Source of the DNA: Parvularcula sp. BBD 1991-13
GTDB lineage: Bacteria > Pseudomonadota > Alphaproteobacteria > Caulobacterales > Parvularculaceae
Assembly (NCBI GenBank): GCA_001657385.1
Contig: LYSZ01000011.1
Coordinates: 45,776 to 109,775 of the forward strand
DNA length: 64,000 nucleotides
Direction: 5' to 3'
Under the pieces are notes generated by a model, which did not search any database, was not told where the DNA came from, and worked only from the letters and a program-made list of their open reading frames with translations. Of the stretch, positions 59,897-64,000 are shown one piece after another. The position numbers were made by a program, and so were the translations under genes. The stretch's first letter is position 1. Each line of letters opens with the position of its first letter.

Positions 59897-61294
59897 ATGT
59901 TGATCCAGAAACGAAAAAGCGACTGGTCGTCCGAGTTTTCGGGGCTGCTGTTGATCGGTATTCCGATTGTTTTAACGCAACTGGTGCAATTTTCGGTCAA
60001 CACGATTGACATTATCATGATCGGCCGGTTGGGGCCGGAAGCCCTGGCGGCTTCCACGCTCGGCTTTGTGCTGTACTTGTCGGTCTGGTTGTTTGCGTGC
60101 GGACCTGCAATGGCGGTCTCGCCGATGGTTTCGCATGCTGTCGGGGCGGGCGGCGATCCCCGTGACGACGTTCGCGTTTCGGTTCGGATGGGATTGTGGG
60201 CGGTCGCCATGCTCTTCCCGGCCGCATTGGCGCTTTTTCTGATAACGGACAAGGTCGCCCTTGCTCTCGGCCAGCCAGAGGTTTTGGCCGCGTCTGCGCG
60301 AAATTATGTTCTGGCCCTGGCCTTCGGTTTGCCCTTTTCGCTCGGCATTCTCGTGCTGCGGAATTTCCTCGCCGCCCTCGAAAAAATGCGTGTTCCTTTG
60401 TTGATCGTCATCGTCACAACGATTCTGAATGCGCTCCTCAATTACATGTTGATTTACGGCAATTTCGGCATGCCTCGGCTTGAATTGATCGGGGCGGGCG
60501 TCGCGTCCTCGCTATCCCACCTCATCGGCTTCCTCGCATTGGCGGCTTACGTCGCGCTGGACAGGGAAGCGAAGTCGTATCGTATCTTTTCCGGCTTGCT
60601 GAAACCGGACTGGCCGCGGCTGCGTGAGGTTTTCGGTCTTGGCGCGCCGATCGGCGCCGACGTCGCTTTTGAGGCGATGCTGTTCAACGCCGCTGTATTT
60701 CTCATGGGGCGGATTGGCGTTCTTGAGGTTGCGGCCTATCAGGTTGCCTTCAATGTCGCGCAAATCGCTTACATGATCGCCGTCGGCCTGGCCATGGCGG
60801 GGGCGGTGCGCGTTGGGCTTGCGGCCGGCGCGGGCGATATCGATCGTATCCGCCGCGCATCGGCGTTGACGATTGGCGTGTGTACAATCTCGGTGCTGGC
60901 CGTCGCCGGCCCCGCTCTCTTTGCGCCGGTTTTTGTCGCGTCCCTGTATCTCGAAAGCGACAAGGCTGCGAACGCGGCGCTGTTCGACCTGGTCGTTGTA
61001 TTCCTTCCCATTGCGGGCGCGTTTGCGCTGTTTGACGCCGTGCAGATGGGCGCTAATCAGTGTCTGCGAGGTTTGAAGGACGTGCGTATACCAATGGTTT
61101 TGACGGGCGTCAGTTACTGGGTAATCGGTTTCCCGCTTGCCGCCTGGTTCGGGCTGTTTACGTCAATGGGCGCCATGGGCGTCTGGCTTGGGCTTTTCTG
61201 CGGCGTCGCCGCGGACGCCGCGTTGCAAAGCAGCAGGTTATGGCGCCTAACGCGCCGCCCGATAGCTGCGACGAAGCAGGAAGTTTTCAGCTGA
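59897..61294 (+). CDS. MATE family efflux transporter
   Basis: A cation-coupled multidrug and toxin extrusion transporter of about 465 residues with twelve membrane helices in two halves. Recognisable parts are GIPIVLTQLVQFSVNTIDIIMIGRLGPEALAA at the first helices and QMGANQCLRGLKDVRIPM in the second half. The start is given at 59897 (MLIQKRKSD) with AGGGCGG upstream; a TTG at 59867 with GGGAG only four bases away would add ten residues. It follows the oxygenase by about 70 bp on the same strand. It may export the product of this locus, as MATE proteins do in other natural-product clusters. Confidence 0.92.
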   Translation: MLIQKRKSDWSSEFSGLLLIGIPIVLTQLVQFSVNTIDIIMIGRLGPEALAASTLGFVLYLSVWLFACGPAMAVSPMVSHAVGAGGDPRDDVRVSVRMGLWAVAMLFPAALALFLITDKVALALGQPEVLAASARNYVLALAFGLPFSLGILVLRNFLAALEKMRVPLLIVIVTTILNALLNYMLIYGNFGMPRLELIGAGVASSLSHLIGFLALAAYVALDREAKSYRIFSGLLKPDWPRLREVFGLGAPIGADVAFEAMLFNAAVFLMGRIGVLEVAAYQVAFNVAQIAYMIAVGLAMAGAVRVGLAAGAGDIDRIRRASALTIGVCTISVLAVAGPALFAPVFVASLYLESDKAANAALFDLVVVFLPIAGAFALFDAVQMGANQCLRGLKDVRIPMVLTGVSYWVIGFPLAAWFGLFTSMGAMGVWLGLFCGVAADAALQSSRLWRLTRRPIAATKQEVFS

Positions 61295-61633
61295 TAACGC
61301 GGATTGGCTTTGGCGGGACTTGCCGTGGTCGCGCGCGCTGCGGCTCGCTGACATGTCCGTCGGGTACAGACCGAGGCGCTTCAACTCGGAGCGCGCCGTT
61401 TCGGCCGGAACCACCACCCATGTCGCGGCATGATCGGACGTGTGGCCGCCCGCTCGGCTGACAATCACATTCATCCGGGACGCGCTATAGATATCCGCGA
61501 TGGCGTCCTTGATTTTTTCTTCAAGAGCGTCGAGACGCGGCGCGCGCGCGTAGAGCCCTTTCATGTTGCCGCTCACCGCGACATAGTTCCCGTCGTCTAA
61601 CCTCTCAACAACGATATTAACAATATCTGTCAT
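61247..61633 (-). CDS. Small DUF1902-like protein
   Basis: A protein of about 128 residues. The N-terminal 60 residues (IVNIVVERLDDGNYVAVSGNMKGLYARAPRLDALEEKIKDAI) have the beta-beta-alpha pattern of DUF1902/HicB-like domains, which often regulate small RNases or toxins. The second half is basic and ends in an Arg/Ser-rich tail. The start at 61633 is preferred to the ATG at 61648 on the weak GAGAATC preceding it. Its 3' end overlaps the MATE gene's 3' end by 48 bases in antisense. No HicA-type partner is seen next to it. Assignment is tentative. Confidence 0.6.
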   Translation of the reverse strand: MTDIVNIVVERLDDGNYVAVSGNMKGLYARAPRLDALEEKIKDAIADIYSASRMNVIVSRAGGHTSDHAATWVVVPAETARSELKRLGLYPTDMSASRSARDHGKSRQSQSALSAENFLLRRSYRAAR

Positions 61634-61768
61634 ACGATTCTCATTCATCTGTTTGCGGAAGAAGTGAGTAAATGGATGGATTTGTGCATCATAGTCGTAT
61701 ATAAACTTATCTGCACCAAGAAAAAAAGATATTGAGATATTTTATCGATACTAGACCGGGGAAAGGCT

Positions 61769-62935
61769 ATGAAAAAAATTTTCAGGGCTGGCGTCCTTTA
61801 TACGATCGGCGAAGGCGTTCAAGAGACGTCCCCTCGGGAGGGGGGCGCGACCTCGGCCTTGCCGGCGAGGTTCGTGCTGGCCGCGCTGTTGTTCGCCTTG
61901 CCGCCTTTTGCAAATGCGCACGCCTCCCCGTTCGACGGGTTGTCGACGCCGTCATTGATGTCTCCCTGGTTCTTTGCGCTTTGTGCTGCGTTCGCCGTCT
62001 TGGTGCTGTTCTTGATTGGGTTGATCGCATCGCCCGGAAGCCGCAAGGCGCAGACCCATGAGGCCGAATTCTGGGAGCCGAGCGTTGAGTACGCCCACAA
62101 TCGGCCGGTTGAAAAAACCGCGGCGGAAAGAGTTGTCGAAGAAAAAGGCCGTGTTGCGCAGTTTCGTGGTCAAGCCTCGGGCGAAGTTTACAACGATTCC
62201 GGCAATGGCCTCATCGCGCCGGACATGGTCGTCATTCCATCCGGGCGTTTTATCATGGGATCGCCTCCCGACGAAGAGGGCCGGAATGCGTTTTCAGAAG
62301 GCGAGCAGCGAGAAGTCGTCATATCCAAGCCTTTTGCGGTGTCGCGCTACCTCATCACTTTTGAGGAGTATGACGCTTTTTGCTGGGATCGTCGGTGGGC
62401 GACGTGTGGCGACGAAGGCTGGGGCCGCGGCGCAATGCCGATCATCAATGTTTCCTGGATCGATGCCCTGGAGTATGTGAAATGGCTAAGCGCGAAAACC
62501 GGGAAGATGTATCGTTTACTGAGCGAAACGGAATGGGAGTATTGCTGTCGCGCCGGATCGCAGACCGTGTTTGCTTTTGGGGATACGATCAATACTGACC
62601 AGGCTAACTATAACGGCGGTTATGTTTATGGCGATGGGCGCAAGGGAGAGTATCGCGGACAGACGACGCCTGTTTACGCCTTTCCTCCGAACGCGTTCGG
62701 TCTTCATGACATGCACGGCAATGTCTGGGAATGGGTGGAAGACGTCTGGAGCGAAGGCTACGCCGGCGCGCCGAACGACGAGACGCCGGCGTTAAGAGGC
62801 GACACGGAGCGTCGCGTGTTGCGCGGCGGGTCGTGGTACAGTTTGCCGGTGTTTCTGAGATCCGCGAACCGTGTTCGATATGTACGTGATTTTCGCGATG
62901 ATGATATTGGGTTCCGGGTTGCCTGCACGTTGTAG
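61769..62935 (+). CDS. Membrane-anchored SUMF1/formylglycine-generating-enzyme-like protein
   Basis: A 388-residue protein with two hydrophobic segments (about 33-50 and 66-88), a Glu/Arg-rich linker and a C-terminal FGE-sulfatase domain. Domain hallmarks are MVVIPSGRFIMGSPPDEEGR, VSRYLITFEEYDAFC, INVSWIDALEYVKWLSAKTGKMYRLLSETEWEYCCRAG, DMHGNVWEWVEDVW and RVLRGGSWYS. Members generate formylglycine, catalyse C-S or N-oxidative steps, or are non-catalytic ligand-binding modules. No sulfatase lies nearby. The copper-binding cysteines of true FGEs are not clearly present, so a non-FGE role is likely. It is divergent from the DUF1902-like gene and may or may not belong to the peptide locus. Confidence 0.85.
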   Translation: MKKIFRAGVLYTIGEGVQETSPREGGATSALPARFVLAALLFALPPFANAHASPFDGLSTPSLMSPWFFALCAAFAVLVLFLIGLIASPGSRKAQTHEAEFWEPSVEYAHNRPVEKTAAERVVEEKGRVAQFRGQASGEVYNDSGNGLIAPDMVVIPSGRFIMGSPPDEEGRNAFSEGEQREVVISKPFAVSRYLITFEEYDAFCWDRRWATCGDEGWGRGAMPIINVSWIDALEYVKWLSAKTGKMYRLLSETEWEYCCRAGSQTVFAFGDTINTDQANYNGGYVYGDGRKGEYRGQTTPVYAFPPNAFGLHDMHGNVWEWVEDVWSEGYAGAPNDETPALRGDTERRVLRGGSWYSLPVFLRSANRVRYVRDFRDDDIGFRVACTL

Positions 62936-63246
62936 CATTTGTGCGATGTGCTCAGACCGGAATCTTGAAGCGGCATGCGGCCAGTGTAGTGAACATTCAG
63001 AGGTCAGACTGCCGCCCGCTTTGGCTTTGTGAAATCTGCTTCTGTCGAAGAAGCATAGTCACAACAGAATAATTTTCTGTTGATCAATCCGTTCCGCAAT
63101 GGGTTTGCCTGTCGGAATATCCCATGGCCTGATTTCAGCGGAGCCTCGTTTCCGGAGACAAAGAGGTGCGCCCTTACAGCTTTAGGCCGGATATCCCGTC
63201 AACATGCCCGAATGGGTCGGGTTGCGTTTCTGCCGCCAGGCCGTAT
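62936..63246. other. Intergenic region without recognised features
   Basis: An open frame at 63080-63340 on the plus strand overlaps the VOC gene and resembles no protein. No terminator, repeat or RNA gene was recognised. Confidence 0.4.
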
Positions 63247-63618
63247 TCAGTCCTGCGCTTGTGAAAGCGCAATTCGATTGCCCTCGCTGTCCTCGAATTC
63301 GGCTACAAAGCCGGCTTCGCCAATATCTTTCTTTTCGTAAAGTATATGCGCGCCAAGAGCTTTTGCTCGCTTGAGCACATCGTCGATATCGGCGACATCG
63401 AAGTAGATGACTGGTCCGTCATGCGACGGTTTGTAGACGTCTCCTTTAGCCAAGGCGCCGCTCGCGCCGGGGTGAAGATCGCTGCGGGGGAAAAACGCCA
63501 TTTCATAACCGTCTACGGACTGTCTGCGCAACTCAAGGCCGAGCACATTTTGGTAAAAGGCGAGGGCGCGGTCCATGTCGGATACAGGGATTTCGAAATG
63601 AAAGACGGGATTGCTCAT
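63247..63618 (-). CDS. VOC family protein (glyoxalase/bleomycin-resistance fold)
   Basis: A 123-residue single-domain VOC protein. FHFEIPVSDMDRALAFYQNVLGLELRR begins the first beta-alpha-beta-beta-beta unit, PVIYFDVADIDDVLKRAKALGAHILYEKKDIGEAGFVAEFEDSEGNRIAL the second. Possible metal ligands are His in the first strand and Glu in the last (FEDSEGN). Family members include glyoxalases, ring-cleavage dioxygenases and resistance proteins, so the reaction is unassigned. Length is typical. It stands alone on the minus strand. Confidence 0.9.
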   Translation of the reverse strand: MSNPVFHFEIPVSDMDRALAFYQNVLGLELRRQSVDGYEMAFFPRSDLHPGASGALAKGDVYKPSHDGPVIYFDVADIDDVLKRAKALGAHILYEKKDIGEAGFVAEFEDSEGNRIALSQAQD

Positions 63619-63748
63619 TAGAAAAGCCTTTGCATATGATTTTTGATAGTATCATTAAAAAATAATTTTTCAATATGTAGGGTGTATAGAGAATATTGTA
63701 TGTGATTTTCTTCTTGTTCCACCGCACCGGTTTGGCTGACTGATCCGG

Positions 63749-64000
63749 TTAACATCCAGCGTCCGGCCAGGCTGAAGCGTTTGAGAAGCAAGGAGGCGGG
63801 GTGAAGGCGTCGGCGTCCTTCCGACCGCTCAAACGGTGTCCGGCCTCGACTGCGGACGCCGGGCTCGGTATCGCGGCGAGCCATTTCGCTACGTCGCCGC
63901 CCTTTTCGTAGGCGATCTGCTGGCCCCCGTTCTGGTACAGGCGCACCGTTCCGGTATTCGCCGGCTCATCGAAGAAAATCACCAGTTGCGAACCGTTCTG
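63749..64000 (-). CDS. 3' end of an unidentified gene, cut by the window edge
   Basis: The minus-strand frame is open from base 64000 to a stop at 63749 and reads QNGSQLVIFFDEPANTGTV, then RLYQNGGQQIAYEKGGDVAKWLAAI, ending in a Pro/Ala/Cys-containing tail. The start lies outside the window. The first 50 residues look like real, folded protein; the last 30 are low-complexity. No family was recognised. Confidence 0.4.
   Translation of the reverse strand, partial: QNGSQLVIFFDEPANTGTVRLYQNGGQQIAYEKGGDVAKWLAAIPSPASAVEAGHRLSGRKDADAFTPPPCFSNASAWPDAGC

Overview
The window reads as a high-GC alphaproteobacterial chromosome segment. The inference rests on the chemotaxis operon layout, the TonB-receptor/thiolase catabolic island, the rpiA-glmU-gor neighbourhood and codon use; family rank cannot be fixed from the sequence, though Parvularculaceae or Hyphomonadaceae-like bacteria would fit. 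No tRNA, rRNA, CRISPR array, transposase or phage structural gene was recognised.

Layout. (1) 1-7.1 kb: a TonB-dependent receptor (minus strand, cut by the window edge and broken by a one-base frameshift), a Tat-exported PhoX-type phosphatase and an M3 lipoprotein peptidase. (2) 7.3-24.1 kb: a catabolic island with three thiolase-family proteins, a PaaN-type aldehyde dehydrogenase, an acyl-CoA ligase, a nitronate monooxygenase-like flavoprotein, a CaiB/BaiF CoA-transferase, a carotenoid/lignostilbene-type dioxygenase, a tannase/feruloyl-esterase-family hydrolase, an intact TonB receptor and a tandem-domain HxlR regulator. Five copies of a 20-bp element resembling GCTTGCRTAARYRTACTAAC precede its transcription units, so it looks like one regulon for uptake and CoA-dependent degradation of an aromatic or isoprenoid-like substrate. 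(3) 24.5-34.4 kb: a chemotaxis operon (STAS protein, cheY, cheA, cheW, cheR, second cheY, small unknown, PAS-containing MCP, cheB, cheD). (4) 34.4-40.1 kb: a MerR regulator divergent from a methyltransferase, then moaA-moaD-moaE-moaB-moaC-moeA. (5) 40.1-47.3 kb: housekeeping genes (malate synthase, glutathione reductase, rpiA, glmU, gph). (6) 47.3-52.8 kb: an XRE/S24-like repressor with a palindromic operator and two hybrid signalling kinases.

(7) 53.0-61.3 kb is the most interesting region: a compact, apparently novel peptide-modification (RiPP-like) locus. A 40-codon gene at 57157-57279 (minus), with a strong ribosome-binding site, encodes almost nothing but four 9-residue units of the type LKAGIRPDA and has no obvious leader. 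It is followed by a strong RNA hairpin and then by a JmjC/cupin-like protein, a heme-oxygenase-like diiron oxidase candidate, a GFA-type zinc protein, a stand-alone class II aminoacyl-tRNA-synthetase-like protein and a small unknown protein. Divergent from it lie a PLP ornithine/lysine-decarboxylase-like enzyme, a 2-oxoglutarate/Fe(II) oxygenase and a MATE exporter. The working inference is that a repetitive ribosomal peptide is oxidised and perhaps conjugated to an amino acid or polyamine, then exported. (8) 61.2-64 kb: a small DUF1902-like protein, a membrane-anchored SUMF1/FGE-like protein, a VOC-family protein and the 3' end of an unidentified gene.
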